In this document: positions 1 through 12,780 of the stretch, in pieces
Layout: every line of letters starts with the position of its first letter
How positions within the stretch are numbered: position 1 is the first letter of the stretch
Source of the DNA: Phascolomyces articulosus
Taxonomy: Eukaryota > Mucoromycota > Mucoromycetes > Mucorales > Lichtheimiaceae
Direction: 5' to 3'
DNA: 64,000 bases
Assembly (NCBI GenBank): GCA_025677815.1
Contig: JAIXMP010000026.1
Coordinates: 62,001 to 126,000 of the forward strand
Notes under the pieces: generated by a model
Seen by the model: the letters and a program-made list of their open reading frames with translations, nothing else
The model's database searches: none
What the model was told of the DNA's origin: nothing
Position numbers and translations under genes: made by a program

Positions 1-409
1 TTTTGCTTTCTTGCTGACGACAGGCTTTATCTATACATTTAGTAATGATGGCTCCGACTCAGGCTGCATATATGTTAAAATTCATTCCAACAATTTTAAT
101 ATTATTATCCTACTGCTTTTTTTTAAAAAAAAAAAGAATGAAAATAAAGGGTGCGGTTCTTATTGTTTCTAAGTATCTCTTTTATATATAAATCATAATC
201 TTTTCCTTTTTTAGCTGGAAAAACGAGCAATTCTATTGGATCCAAATCCGGAAAAGTTATTTTTAATGCAAGTAACTTTTATAAATAAAAAGTCAATTAC
301 TATTTTTCGTTATTTTTATTTTCTTTCTCTTCTATTTTCTTTCTTCTTCTTCTCTCTCCCTATTACTACTACTTACTACTATCACTAATACCAACAACAA
401 CACATACAC
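1..409. promoter_or_regulatory. Upstream region of the kelch gene
   Basis: AT-rich, pyrimidine-tract-rich sequence with no convincing ORF. A TATA-like stretch lies near 180-195 and a long C/T tract near 310-360 precedes the start codon, as is common just upstream of fungal genes. Nothing else was recognised. Confidence 0.35.
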
Positions 410-3400
410 ATGGCAACAATCACCATGGTTCAACAACGATGGTTTACATTGTTGTTATTAATACAACTATGGATAAGATACTGTCAAGGTTATTTTTATC
501 AAGCCAACTTACAAACCACCTTACCATTCCAAAGCATAATGGCTTATGCTCAACGTAACAGTTCACTTGTCTTATTTGGTGGTGAAAACGCAACGATTTC
601 CTATTCCAATAATTTGGATCTTTTAACACAAACCGAGAATGGATTTACATGGACCCAATTACCACAAAACAACACTCCTCCTCCTGTGGCGTTTGCAAAA
701 TCCATTTATATCGAATCAACGGATTCTTTCTTATTGATAGGGGGCATAACGGAAGCAAACAACAATGCTATGGTTCCAATTCAAATGTATTTATATAGTT
801 TCGCGTCAAATAACTGGCAAGCAATCGGTACCAACGATCCTGCCAGCCCTGTATTAGTTCCAGCCAATCGTAAAGAATTTAGTGTTTCTCATGATCAACA
901 AGCTAATCGTGCTTATATTTATGGTGGTGCAGTAAATATAAGTTCTCTTTTCAATGATCTTTGGGTATTGGACTTGTCAACCATGGCCTTTGCACAGCTT
1001 CCGAGTTCCGATGTTGCACGATACGGACATTCGACGTCGTTGCTGAGGTATAAATTTTTTGGGGATTTTTTTTTTTTTCACTGATGGACCGGGTTTGTTT
1101 GCCAAGCAACAGGGTCAATTTACACCTAAATACTAACAACTTTATAGTAATGGCTTACTTGTTGTCACTGGTGGTGTTATAATCACCTCTACACGTGAGA
1201 CTTTCCTTGCACCTATGGATCAACTCTATGTTTTTGATACTCGATCTTCTACCTGGTCTATTCAAAATACAACAGGCTCGACTTCATCAAGATCGGCACA
1301 TAACGCCGTTGTGGGTAAGATATGATATGATGTCTTTTTTTAAATCTCCTTTCTGTTTTTTGACTGGTAGTACAAAATGGAAAATTTTCTTTCTCATCAT
1401 TGTTAACTCTTGAACACCAAAAAAAACATATTTCTATATATAAATATATATCATAATAGGTCCAAATGACCAAATTATCGTATTTGGAGGTTAGTCATTA
1501 GCTTTTTTTTACATGAGGACGAGAACACTATGATATCGATCTATATTTTACGAAAAAATAAAGAAATAGAAGAGACGCGTAGTAGTACTACTCTTTAATT
1601 AACAAACGTTCCTTTTTATATAGGTGACAACGGTCAAGATCAGCGCAGCCGACAATATTTAAACTCGATAGCTATTCTGAATACTGAAACTTGGACCTGG
1701 ACTGATACACCAGCTAAAGGAATTCTACCTTCACGTCGTTCTTATGCAGCTGCTGGATTACTGGATAGTAGCCATCTGACTGTTGCTTTTGGTAAGTTCT
1801 TGTGATTTATCTAAAAAGTCTAGCCTTTCTCCTTCTCTCCTTCTCCCTTCCTCTTACACCCCCTTTCCTTCCTCCTCTTTTTCATTTGGGCAAAAAAAAA
1901 AAAAATGAAAATAATAATATTATTATATTTTTATAGGCGCATCATTAAATATACAATATAATGACATCAATGTTTATTCATTACAAGATGCTGAATGGTT
2001 ACAAACGTTTGATGAGCCATCAGAAGATTCTTCTGGATTATCTGCTGGAATCATTGCTGGTATTGTCGTTGCTTCTGTGGCTCTGTTGATCATCATCCTA
2101 TTCCTTTTATGGCGTTTCCAATCGTACTTCCGTTGGTTAGTGACACGTGCCCATAACGATATCTGGCGACCAAGGTAAAAAGACGATAACCCTATATAGA
2201 CATATATACTCTAATGTACGAAGCCACTTATCACTGTTTTGTTATTATAGAACGGGTGAACCTCTTTGGGCCGAAACAACACGTATGTGCTGTAAAACAT
2301 TCCTTTTACTTGTATTTATTGCATGCCTTGTTTTTATCATCCGACAAGCTATCACTAGCCCAAATGTGATTCAGCGTATTGAAGAACCAGTGGCTCAAGT
2401 CGATGTTCCAGGTAAATATTGTTGCTATCATTATTTTATCTATTTTAAAAATAAATCATATAGATATAAAAGGATTACCTTCTTTTTTAGCACATCATAT
2501 ATATTTATATGTTTTGTTGCTTCTATTTTCTGACACAAAAAAAAAAGTACGTGATCTAAACTTTAATTTTATGTTTGTTGCATATATAGATGTCCGATTT
2601 TGTTTCGAAGGATATCCCATCAATCCCATGGATGCTACAAATAATCCTGGTTTGGCATGTCAAACCAACACTGGTTTTTCATGCACAAGTTTTATCCAGC
2701 CTTTGAACATGAGTATATTTCAACCTGCCTTTACATCCAGCCTTGGTGCCGTCGCATGCTATTTATTCCGCGCACCCGAAGATTTTCAATTGGCACAAAC
2801 CTCTGGTGTGAACAATGGTGCACAAATGATGTTTTCTCTATTTGGCGACCAAACAGCCACTAATGCTCGTGTTCATGTCTCAGTCTATCCCAAAGAAATG
2901 GACCCCAACGTCAAGGTATACGGTATTCAAGATAATATTACTGTGGTGATGTCCGATTTTGATGTAATCAGCTGGATGAATTTGGAACGAAATGATTTGC
3001 AAGCAACCAATATGTATTCCGTAGAACCGTTTACGTACAGTGTGATCAGTTATGAACTGGTGGATCATCAATACTTACAAGATCTGGGATGGAACTATGT
3101 TGGTTTTTCACCTATTACCAACTCGACACCCGAAGTAGAAACTAATTTCCGCCAAGAAGCACCAAATCCAAATTATACCACCACCAATGCAGGTTTGGGT
3201 AAAATGACGATTTACCCTGCCAAATTTGTCAAAGCACGCGATCGTGAAGTGAAAATGTATACGTTACTCAATGCGCTTGGTTTTGTGGGTGGTATCTTTG
3301 GTTTATTGATTGCTTTGCAAACTTGGTTATTTGGTTATCGTCCTCGATCACCATGGGGTGTGGTGCAACGATGGTCCGTGGGTGATATGAAACGTTCCTT

Positions 3401-3827
3401 GTTGAAAGGATTGAGTACTAATTTCCGAACAGCACCTGAAACTGGTATTCCCTTTATTCATCCTGTGCATCGCCGCTTCAGTATTTTGAATGCACCTCTT
3501 TCCGCCAATGAATCTGAACGTGAACGTATTGCCAGGGTAGAAGAACGAATGCAAATCTTGGAATTGTTATTCAAGGCTTATTATGTGGATGATGAAGTAT
3601 TCCGATCGTTGGATAATGCAAATCGTCGTGAAACTGGTATTGTACCATCGTCTGATAGTGGTCCGTTATTTCCTCCTTCATTGTTGGAAAAAGGTGTGAA
3701 TGGAGAATCTAGTAGTCGTAATAGTCATGATCGTGGTGGTGGTGTCTCACTTCGTAGTACGCATCGTCGGTCAAGTACAAGTTCATCAGATGATGCACCT
3801 TCTTCTCGACAACCCCTTAACCCTTAA
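410..3827 (+). CDS. Kelch-repeat transmembrane protein
   Basis: Seven exons: 410-1047, 1148-1314, 1460-1489, 1624-1791, 1937-2174, 2251-2411, 2590-3827. They join in frame to about 879 residues. A hydrophobic N-terminus (FTLLLLIQLWI) looks like a signal peptide; the ATG at 425 is an alternative start. Residues about 30-340 hold kelch blades, seen as repeated hydrophobic-GG motifs (LVLFGG, FLLIGG, AYIYGG, LVVTGG, IIVFGG). Hydrophobic segments follow near 370-394, 428-446 and 692-715, with a large domain between the last two and a Ser/Arg-rich, probably cytosolic tail. Kelch propellers usually bind proteins or glycans; fungal examples with this tail are poorly characterised. A membrane or cell-surface role is inference; no enzyme motif was seen. 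Confidence 0.8.
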
Positions 3828-5046
3828 TAATAATAGTAGTAATCATAATCATAATATCTCCACCTCCTCCTCTTCTTTTTTTTGTTCCCTTCATACAAAG
3901 CATTCTTTCTCTATTTTCTCATTTTAGATACCAACAACTACATTGTAATGTACATTTCATCCCCTTTTTGCGTGCGTATGTGCGTGTGAAAATTGATAAT
4001 AATATATAATTCTCTTTCAATAATAATAGTTTTTACACTTGATGATTCTATATTTAATATTTTATAAATGATGGAAGCTGATCCATTTTTATCAAATGGA
4101 TTTGTGGACAGATAATCTAATAATAACAATAACATCATTAGTATAAAAACATTTGAACCATTTTAGGACTTCCTTTTTTTATTTTGTTTCCCTCTATTAA
4201 TACATCTCAGTCGGTATTAAATATTGATAACTATTAAAGCATTCTCTGTATAAGGAAGTTACAGAGATTAATATAAAGAACACGTCATAAACCTGGACAA
4301 TAGTAAGAACTGTGTATAAAATATTGGTTACCCACACTGATTTATAAATAGGTGTACAACTATCTCTTTAAAAGAAACGTCTTAAGAAATCCAACTATAG
4401 TTACTTTTAGTTGTGAAAAGAGATTCGTCATTTGGACCATATTTGGAAATGGCTTTATAAAATAGATCATCACCAGCTTTAATACAATTTCTTACATCAC
4501 ATGAAAAAATTACTTCTTGGTAACATATTATCCATCGTCATGACAAGCGTTGTCCATTAACGTTTTTTTTTTTCCGTATTTATTAAAATTATATAACTGC
4601 ACTCATAATACAAATATATGTATATGTACGTTTTTGAAGTTAAGGCAAATTTTTAATAAATTGTAACTACATACAACACTTCAATTCTCTCAAATGTTAT
4701 CTTATGTGCCAAGAATAGATATCTGAGAACTTTCTTAGTATTCATTTATATACCAAACTAAATAGGTAGTTACCATGTCATATGGACAGTAGCAAAAAAA
4801 AAAAAATGACACGCTTATTATCTTATATATTATTTGTTCCTGAATTTTGAAGCACATCAAAAAAGATATTGTTCTTTTCTTTCCAAAAACAAAAAAAAAA
4901 AGACATCTGGGAGTGTTTAGAGCAAACTGTCTAATTTTATTATTATAAAATAAAACAGCTTATAAGAATTTTTTAAAGATAGATAATTTTTGAAATAAAA
5001 CAAACATAGTTAAAAACAATCATGAATGAGAGTCAGAAAAACAATC
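3828..5046. other. Intergenic region, 3' ends of convergent genes
   Basis: This AT-rich spacer separates two convergent genes (kelch + and ornithine decarboxylase -). It holds homopolymer A/T runs and no ORF with protein-like composition. Polyadenylation-like AATAAA variants occur on both strands. Nothing else is supported. Confidence 0.4.
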
Positions 5047-6651
5047 TTATTCAAAAGTATTAGTGTAAATAACTTCAGATTGTTTGAAGCCATTAAATTT
5101 AGAGGCTGCACAAATAGTATATGCGCCCATGTTTTCCCAGTAAATCCAATCACCATTGTCCAATGCTGGCAATTTGGCCTCCTTGGAAAGACAATCAATA
5201 GAATCACATGTAGGACCCCAGATGCTGCTTGTAAAGGTACGTTCATCCTCCTTCATTTCATCAAACATCAAATTGCCATCACGCGATAAAACTTTGGGTT
5301 GGACTTGTTGATGATCAAACAAGATACAATTGAATGAACCATACATACCATCATTGACATAGTCTAAAATTCATTTTTTGAAAAAAAAAAAAAAAAAAAG
5401 GTATGGATGAGTAAATACGTTATTTTTTCACACTTTATAACGTACGTATTGATATAGACACTTACACATATATTGGGTTTCGTTTTCTTCATTTGTCACC
5501 GTTCTACGACCAATCACATGAGTGCAAACAGTGAATGCAGAGGCAACATAATAACGGCCAGGTTCAGCAATCACACGGATATTCGAGGGGAACATGGCAT
5601 CAATAGCAGGACCGACAATAGCTGCAATCTTTTCAAATGTAATGCCCTCTGTCACATTACCGGATGGGAAACCTCCCCCAATATCTAAAATATTGAATTT
5701 GAAGCCCAAAGCTTCACCTTGATCAAATGCCCAACGTGCACGGACCACTGCATCGGCAAATGCATTTTCATCTAAACAACCAGACCCAACATGGAAACTA
5801 AAAAATGGGTAGAAACATGGCCACAGATGAGATTCATATTTATATTATTTATGAGAGAGAGAACGAGAAATTCACATGGTGTGAAAAAAAAAAGATGAAC
5901 ACTTACCTAACACCAACCACATTAAGATTCAGATCCTTGGCAGTTTGTAATAAATTATTGATCGTATCCAAAGGAGCACCAAATTTCAAACCAAGTTGAC
6001 AAAGCGATTTGGAGTCATCAGTAAGAATACGTAAAATCAATTCGGCATCAGGATATAACTTTTTAATCTTGAATAATTCTTCGGCATTATCAAATGTCAT
6101 GCGAGCCACATTATGTTGAGCAGCAAATCGAATGAAAGAAGCTTGTTTACAAGGGTTGGCATAGATAATACGAGATGGTTCAACGCCCACGGACAAGACT
6201 TGTTGAATTTCGGATTTGCTTGCACAATCGAAACCGATACCTAAAGATGCCAGTAGTTTGACAACCATCGGATCGGGGTTTGACTTGACGGCTTTTATTT
6301 AAGGGAGGGGAATCGATGATCAAATTATTAGTTTGAGATGGGCAAAAGTCAATATGCATATTTTTTTTACGTGTATTTTGCTGATTTCTTACCAAAAAAT
6401 GGTTCAATACGTGGTAATAAGGACTTCCAACGTAAATGTTGACGATACACTTCACCTAAATCACCAACGAAAAATGCATTTTCTTGATCAAGTTCCCATT
6501 TTTGAGTCGACATAGCCTCTAATTTTTCCTTGATGACTTGCTTGACACTACGTGTATAGACAAGTTTATCTTGCAAAGGTTGTTTGCTATTAAACAATTT
6601 GGTTTGAGGTGCTTGGTTAAGCAAAACTGCGGTTTCCAATTCAGTGTGCAT
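5047..6651 (-). CDS. Ornithine decarboxylase
   Basis: Catalyses PLP-dependent decarboxylation of ornithine to putrescine, the first committed step of polyamine synthesis, in the cytosol. Four exons on the minus strand (6651-6393, 6291-5907, 5797-5466, 5363-5047) join to 430 residues, close to the usual family length. The PLP lysine is in the FFAVKSNPD motif (about K89). HVGSG and EPGRYYV match the phosphate-binding and glycine-rich segments, and the catalytic cysteine is in WGPTCDS (about C378). The N-terminal ~45 residues are less conserved. The start was chosen as the first ATG in the conserved frame; a stop-rich AT region lies upstream. The leader holds a separate open frame (6837-7010) that may control translation. 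The neighbour COQ1 gene lies upstream on the same strand. Confidence 0.95.
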
Positions 6652-6836
6652 ATTGGCTTTTTGTGGTTGTAGATAAAAAAAAATGGGTGTTAGGTAGTGG
6701 CAAAAGTGAAGAATAGAATTATTATAAAAAAAGAGATAATATTAAAATAATAATAAATGGGTAAAGTTTTGACGACCACAAGATGACAAAAACGTAATGA
6801 AATCGGGGGTTGGGTTAAAAAAAAGTACGTAGCAAA

Positions 6837-7010
6837 TTAATCAAAAAAATAAGTAACAAGTTGGTAAATCTCCCTCAAAACAGCAGAGTTCTCAGGCAAG
6901 CCAAGGAGGAAAGCCCCGCCGGTTGAATAAGCTGAATACAAGTCTGGTTTCTGAAGTCGTGTTGGGCGACAACGGGTCTGACTAGGGACAGCCCGCGAGA
7001 AGCGTAAAAT
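6837..7010 (-). promoter_or_regulatory. Candidate AUU-initiated upstream ORF in the ODC leader
   Basis: About 185 nt upstream of the ornithine decarboxylase ATG, a GC-rich block interrupts otherwise A/T-rich leader sequence. Read in the ODC sense there is no AUG in it, but a frame from ATT at 7010-7008 stays open for 57 codons to TAA at 6839-6837. The predicted peptide is protein-like, e.g. KPDLYSAYSTGGAFLLGLPE in its centre. Conserved AUG-less upstream ORFs, mostly starting with AUU, have been reported in leaders of ornithine decarboxylase homologs from yeast to mammals, where they mediate polyamine repression. Assigning this block to that class is inference. A second frame in the same block is also open but has no in-frame AUG. 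Confidence 0.6.
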
Positions 7011-7511
7011 GAAGAAAGGTAAACAAAAAAAATGTAAGGATTAGCTGAATGTACTTGAAATAAAAAAGTAGTACTCCAGCAAAAAAAAAAATACAACAAA
7101 GGGAAGTATGAGGTATTCTTTTTTTTTTAGTTAGGTTATTTAATTAAGAAGGGTGTTTTGGTTTTAAAAGATGAGTTGTTTTTTGTTAAAGAAGTGTGGG
7201 AGATGTTCAAAAGTAAACGAAGTTACAAAGAAAAGAAAAAAAAATCGGAAAGAGAATTTATATTTATAGGCTTTTTTTTATATGTAAACAACTAAAATTT
7301 AAGATGTGTGGATGTGACTATTTTTTATACAAGAATATGGATGCAAAAAAGAAAAATTAACTCGGGATAATGCCTCAATAAAATAAGAATACGAAGAATA
7401 AGCTGGGGAGAAAAGAAGGATGAGATGAATAAGTGAGTGAGTTAATAAAAAAAAGAGGGAAATAATAAGAGTCTATTATGTATAGTTTATATGAAGAAGA
7501 TTGCGTTCTTT
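7011..7511. other. ODC distal leader/promoter and COQ1 3' region
   Basis: A/T-rich sequence with many A-runs on the plus strand lies between the candidate ODC upstream ORF and the COQ1 stop codon. It should contain the ODC promoter and the COQ1 3' UTR. No specific site can be named with confidence. Confidence 0.35.
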
Positions 7512-9251
7512 TTAATGTCGTCTAGTGAGCAATTTTTCAGTCAATTGTATTAAAGCTGACCGAGCATCGGATGGTGGCAATTTTTTAATAGCGCTTATAG
7601 CCAAATGACAATGTTCTTCTGCTAATTGTAAAGTCTTTTTTAATCCGTCACTTTGGTATACCCAAAGTCTCGCCTATATACAAATATTGACATATATTAT
7701 TAATAAGGATAAGATCGCCTAAATCGAATTATTTTGATTTTACATCTGTCTGATAACCTTTTTTTTATATAATAACAATTTTAATTTACCTTTTCAACAT
7801 CACCTTCATTTGAAAATTTACGTTTGATTAATGGTTCAAGCTCTGGAAATTCTTCCCATGCAAAAAGCACTGGAGCAGTCGCCAATCCCAGCTTGAGATC
7901 TGCTCCCGCAGGTTTACCTAAATCAGCAGCAGTTACTGTAAAATCTAACATATCATCCACAAGCTACCCATTATAATAATAATAATAATAATAATGTTAA
8001 TATGACGATCAAGCATAACAAATACCATCATCGCCATCATAAGATGGAAATATATCAAAAAAAAATTTTGATCATGATTTTGTTTGTTGGGAATTTTTTT
8101 AATAGAGCTGAAGAGTCAGAAAAACTCACCTGGAATGCAAGACCAAGATTCCGGCCAAACTGAAAAGCAATATCTGTCACCTCTGATGTACAATTGCCCA
8201 AAACGGCGGATGATTTACAGCTTTGAGCGATCAAGCTACCGGTTTTCATATATGTCTTTTCGATATAATAATCAAACGTCGTCTTGGCTTTCCCGTCTTG
8301 ATCCCGTGTATTTTTCAATTGCATAAATTCACCCTCCACTAAATTAGCCAAACAAGTTGCCATCAATTCAATACATTCTGAGTTACGTAAACGAGCCAAT
8401 GCTAAAGAAGCTCTGGCTAATAAGAAATCGCCTGCTAAAACAGCCATCTTGTTGCCAAAACTGGCATTGGCAGACGGTAAATTTCGGCGTGTAGCGGAAG
8501 CATCAATCACATCATCATGAAGTAACGAAGCGGTATGGATCATTTCTGAAATCTCGGCCAATCGTCGTTGGGTCGGCAAGATGGTGCATCCTTGATGGGT
8601 GATCGAGGGTGTATAATGGGTGTGTTGATCAAATACATCTTCTTGGAGGATATTTTGTAATCCATTGGAAATAGGTGTATCAATAGAACGATAATTGTTT
8701 TTGCTGTGATGGCTGATATCTTTGGGTAATGTATCCTTTTTAGGTGCAATGCTGGTTGCTTGTGCAATTAAGAGCACCAACAAAGGTCGGACATGTTTAC
8801 CGTCTGCACTGAAATAATGTTTGGCGACAGTATTCAGGGAAGGATGGCCGCTGGCCAACAATTTGGCAATGTTGCCTTTGAGATCCCATAAATCGCGTCC
8901 AACAAGTTTTGCAGGGTCAATAATAGGTTCCGTCTTTTCGGCATCGTCCTTGACAAGACTTTGTGCTTCTCGTACAGCTTGGTTCCAAGTGGTAGCTTCT
9001 CCAGTAAATGGGGCACTTTCTAATGTTTCATTCGATCGCAATGGCATGACGCTAGACCGCAGTGTATTATTAATACCTTCGGCGATCTTGCTTAATGGAG
9101 AAGGCTCGTCCTGTGTTTTTGCTTCTGCTGCTAGCTTACTATATGCACGCGTCAACGTATTTTTGGTTGATAAGGTTGTTGCTACAGTCATATGTAACTT
9201 GATAACAACATGACTAGCTTGTGCCGATCTTCGAGTAATAGCCGGTATCAT
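7512..9251 (-). CDS. COQ1: Mitochondrial polyprenyl diphosphate synthase (ubiquinone side chain)
   Basis: Trans-prenyltransferase that extends farnesyl or geranylgeranyl diphosphate with isopentenyl diphosphate to make the ubiquinone tail. Three exons (9251-8130, 7963-7790, 7673-7512) join to 485 residues. Both Asp-rich motifs are present: LLHDDVIDASATRR (about residues 242-255) and LVDDMLDFT (375-383), along with KHVRPLLVLL and GEFMQL. The N-terminus (MIPAITRRSAQASHVV, basic and Ser/Thr-rich) looks like a mitochondrial presequence. A low-complexity insert of about 50 residues precedes the first Asp motif, as in some fungal homologs. The short tail after the last intron ends in LTRRH. Tail length cannot be read from sequence. 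Confidence 0.92.
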
Positions 9252-10737
9252 TTCTCTTTTTTTAGCTCTATTTTTATGGAGGAGAAGGGAGGGAGGTGGG
9301 TTGAATGGAATTGAAAAAAGGTTTGGCTTATGTTGAATAAGTTAATATTTTTGTTATTACAAAAAGTCGGGTCATTTTTTCTATTACTGGAATTCACCCC
9401 TTGACCTTTTTTTTCCAGCATTTGCGTGGCTGAGAAATATTTCCCCCTTCCGAACAACATGTGTCATAATAATGGAAGGTATTTCCGTTAAAAAAAAAAA
9501 TTGTCGTCACCTTTCTTTTTTTGTTAATTTGTTCATGATATACTCTTCAGCCATAGATCATCAGATAATGTTGATTCCTCTTGAAAGTATCTTTATTGTA
9601 ATAACTTTGAGGTAGAGTTGGAAATTTATTTGACGGGGCCAATAATTATGCTTAATAATGAGGTGCCGATAATTTTTTTAGGTCTCTAAGATCAGTAAAC
9701 AAGATATATTAAGCTTATGCATTTTCTATAACGCTATCCAATTCTTGATACCAGGAAAGCAAATTACCATATAGCTTGCTAATTGCTTGCACACCAGGTG
9801 ACATTATAAATCAGGGTTATCAACAAAGACACTTTGTAATGATAATAAATTACAGAAGAATGAATTCTATCGACTATTAGAAGGAGTGATTTACCCATGT
9901 TTCATTGATACCTAATATAGTAAATAGCAACTGTATGATGGTTTCTGATATCCTCACTGCGTACAATGTACCATAATACTCTATTTAAAACATATGGGAC
10001 TTAAATTACATCTTGCATGTTGAACAAGCACACTGATAAAATAAAAATCATTATAATATTTACAAATAAGAATTACACTATTAGATGGCTAAAATAGCAA
10101 CATAGATATTTTCAAGCACTCTATCTATATCCTTTATAAAATTAAAATTTAATCTACCATTTGGTATTGTATATATAGGGTCATTAATGAGAATAATAAA
10201 AATAGAAGACATTCGTCCTTCGCACAACTTAAATAGTAATTAGCTATATCATTATAAAATAATGACAGCATGATGCATTTTGATTCCATCCATCACCATA
10301 ATGCAATTTACATTAACTATTTTCGTCATTAAATGATATTTCCTGATCCTTCGCTAGCTTATTAATGCTTGGTTACCTTATATTGAATATCTTGTTGCAT
10401 TTACCTTATATACTATGTAGATCTTTACTGATATGATTTGATAATGATAAAAGCATCAAAAAAAAATATACTGTTTCATAATTATAATATTTTATATGCG
10501 ATTTATCGAGAATAGATCCTTTTTTTTTGTTGGGAGTGGTATATATATTTCATTACATAAAAAAAACCCCTTTGATCTATCACCAATGAACTGAATCAGT
10601 TGTGGAAGATTACAAATTTACGTTATCATCGCCGAACCATACGATTTGGGTGCATCATATTTATTTTATATAAAAACTTGAAGCGAATGTACCTCGCATA
10701 TAATATATTTTTTATTGGTATAATAATATAAATAAAT
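9252..10737. other. Gene-poor intergenic region
   Basis: This covers the presumed COQ1 promoter (9252-9500, pyrimidine tracts) followed by about 1.2 kb of AT-rich DNA. No ORF with convincing protein character and no repeat structure was recognised. Confidence 0.4.
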
Positions 10738-12780
10738 TCATCGAGATAATCTATAAGACATAATATTGCCACAAAGACGAAAGTTACTTTGTCCCAATTT
10801 GATATCAAAATAATTCATCACTTCTTTCGTGAAATGCGTGCGACGAATCCCAGTATTATAAAAATAAATACAAGAACCATCGGCATATTTTTTTATTACA
10901 GTAATTTTCTCCACAAAAACCTTGAGGCCACCCATCGTCATCCCTCCACCACTCAGATTGAATGTTCGAGCCGAACGCAAATCTCCCAATGCATCCATCC
11001 ATGTGTCATCCATATGAAGAAAATACACATATATTTCGAATGTTTTGAGTGTACCACAGCCTTGGTTATCTTGATGTAAGATTACGGGCAAACTGTAATA
11101 ATCCTTGAGCTGTTAGAGAAGCTGTATAGCGCACACTCAATTGTAATGAAATTATTTTCAATGAATCAAAACAACTCAAAATGTTAGTCATGATGTGATC
11201 TGTCAGATATGTGACTCCAGTGAGTTTTATTTCTTTATTGGAAGCTGTAGAAGAGAGTTAAAAGCATCTTCAGGGAATGTTCGATCTTCTTCGTTAGCAC
11301 GATCTTTAGAAGGTACAATGGATAACCTTAGACATTCAAGATATCGTAAATGCGTTAATGTATTGATGAAACGATGTCTTTAAATACTTTGGATCGAAGT
11401 TGTATGTTTACTTTTTTCAACATGGATAGCAATAATGAGACATGATCCAACGTCGAAGGGGTGCTTATGTTAGCTGTAGTAGCTGTTCCTACCGTTGATG
11501 ATAAGATAATTCTACATATGATTGTCAAATCTAGTTAAGTGACTGTCAACTTCAAGTCTTGTAAATGTGACAAGGTAAAGTTGTTTAATGCTAATATATT
11601 AGACCAATTAGCATATCAAGGTTTATCCTAATAACTGTTGCTGTTAAAGTATGTTCTCATTATTGGCAACTCTATTAGTGTTCAAAACAGTTAAAGTACC
11701 ATGCGTCTCTTCTACAAGTTGTAAGATGACGTCGTAATGACAAAGTCTATCGTCACGATAGGTAACATTTTTTAATCCCTGGTGTTCATGTTGCTGCTGT
11801 TGTTGTTGTATCATTCTATTATTTTGGCACTCCCGTGTCTCATTTCAAAATCAAGACCTCCATTAAAATCAAATAAATATTCGAGAGCATAGAGAAAAGG
11901 GTATAATTCCAAGATATGTAAAGGTATTGACTTTCGCCATTTATACGTATGCGGTGTAAATTGAGATAATGGCTTAAAAAGGTTTTATTTTCCTGTCAAA
12001 GTTTTATCTATTATCCAACTTTATTACAGTATTCGATACTCTGGTTATAACATAAAAAAACTATGATAAAATAATAAACCTGAAATATGCTTTTTTATAT
12101 TACTCGCGTATTGTACTTATTGCTGCTTTTCAATCCAATTCATAAAATGGTCCATTATATTGACTTTTAACGTAGTTGTAATGATAGAGGTAGATATCAA
12201 AGAATGGTTCTTGAGCAAATTCTTCATATAACATATGCCCCAGTGACACATCTAGTTTCCTTCACGATAAAAAAAAAGTTGTAAAATAGTGCCAATGCAT
12301 GTTTTGGCAGTATTCTTGTAGACTTCCTTCTATATATTTTTTGTGTGGAATTGTATAACCGGATAATTTCTTGTTCGTCCCTAATCAACTTATGCTAGTA
12401 CATTTGTATGGCTAACTTTCCTTCGACACAATAGAATATTCTTTGTTCTGCCTGTTATATAATATTGGTAGGGTTTTGTATGATAGTATAATTTTGAAAA
12501 AGAACCCCTATGGTGATAATAATTGAGAGCATTGCGTTTCTCCCAATGTACCTCACTGAAAATATATCTTATTGTAAAGCCTACTTATTCCAAGGACGAT
12601 TGGTAAGACGTTAATTGGATTAACAATGTTGACTTCTATCCAATGATGAGTCCTATTAACCCATATATTTTTTTTCTTGCTTCTACGCCTAAACGTAAAT
12701 ATGCGAGAAAACTCTTCTTCATGAAACATTTTCCAACATGGTAAAAAAAAAAATTGTAAACCCATAAGTTCAAGTATCAA
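10738..12780 (-). pseudogene. Decayed F-box/leucine-rich-repeat-like gene
   Basis: Fragments of protein-like sequence occur in order on the minus strand but in changing frames with stops. Near 12780-12553 a segment with FFLPCWKMFHEEEFSRIF resembles the end of an F-box. Near 12250-12150 there is EEFAQEPFFDIYLYHYNYV. Near 11780-11640 LVEETHGTLTVLN resembles an LRR strand-turn. At 11091-10738 a 117-codon open segment contains LKTFEIYVYFL and SARTFNLSGGG. The order matches large F-box/LRR substrate-receptor genes that are common in Mucoromycota, but no fragment carries a diagnostic motif. Limits are approximate and another LRR-like family is possible. Confidence 0.35.

Noticed and set aside
6900..7000. 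Plus-strand GGAGGAAAG motif in the ODC leader resembling an RNase P/MRP CR-I element
   Set aside because: No other conserved RNase P or MRP elements, no fold and no Pol III terminator at a sensible distance. Better explained by coding on the other strand.
6875..7099. 74-codon minus-strand ORF overlapping the ODC leader block
   Set aside because: It has no ATG at its start, and its upstream part is poly-T translation. The overlapping ATT-started frame reads further and has more natural composition, so it was preferred.
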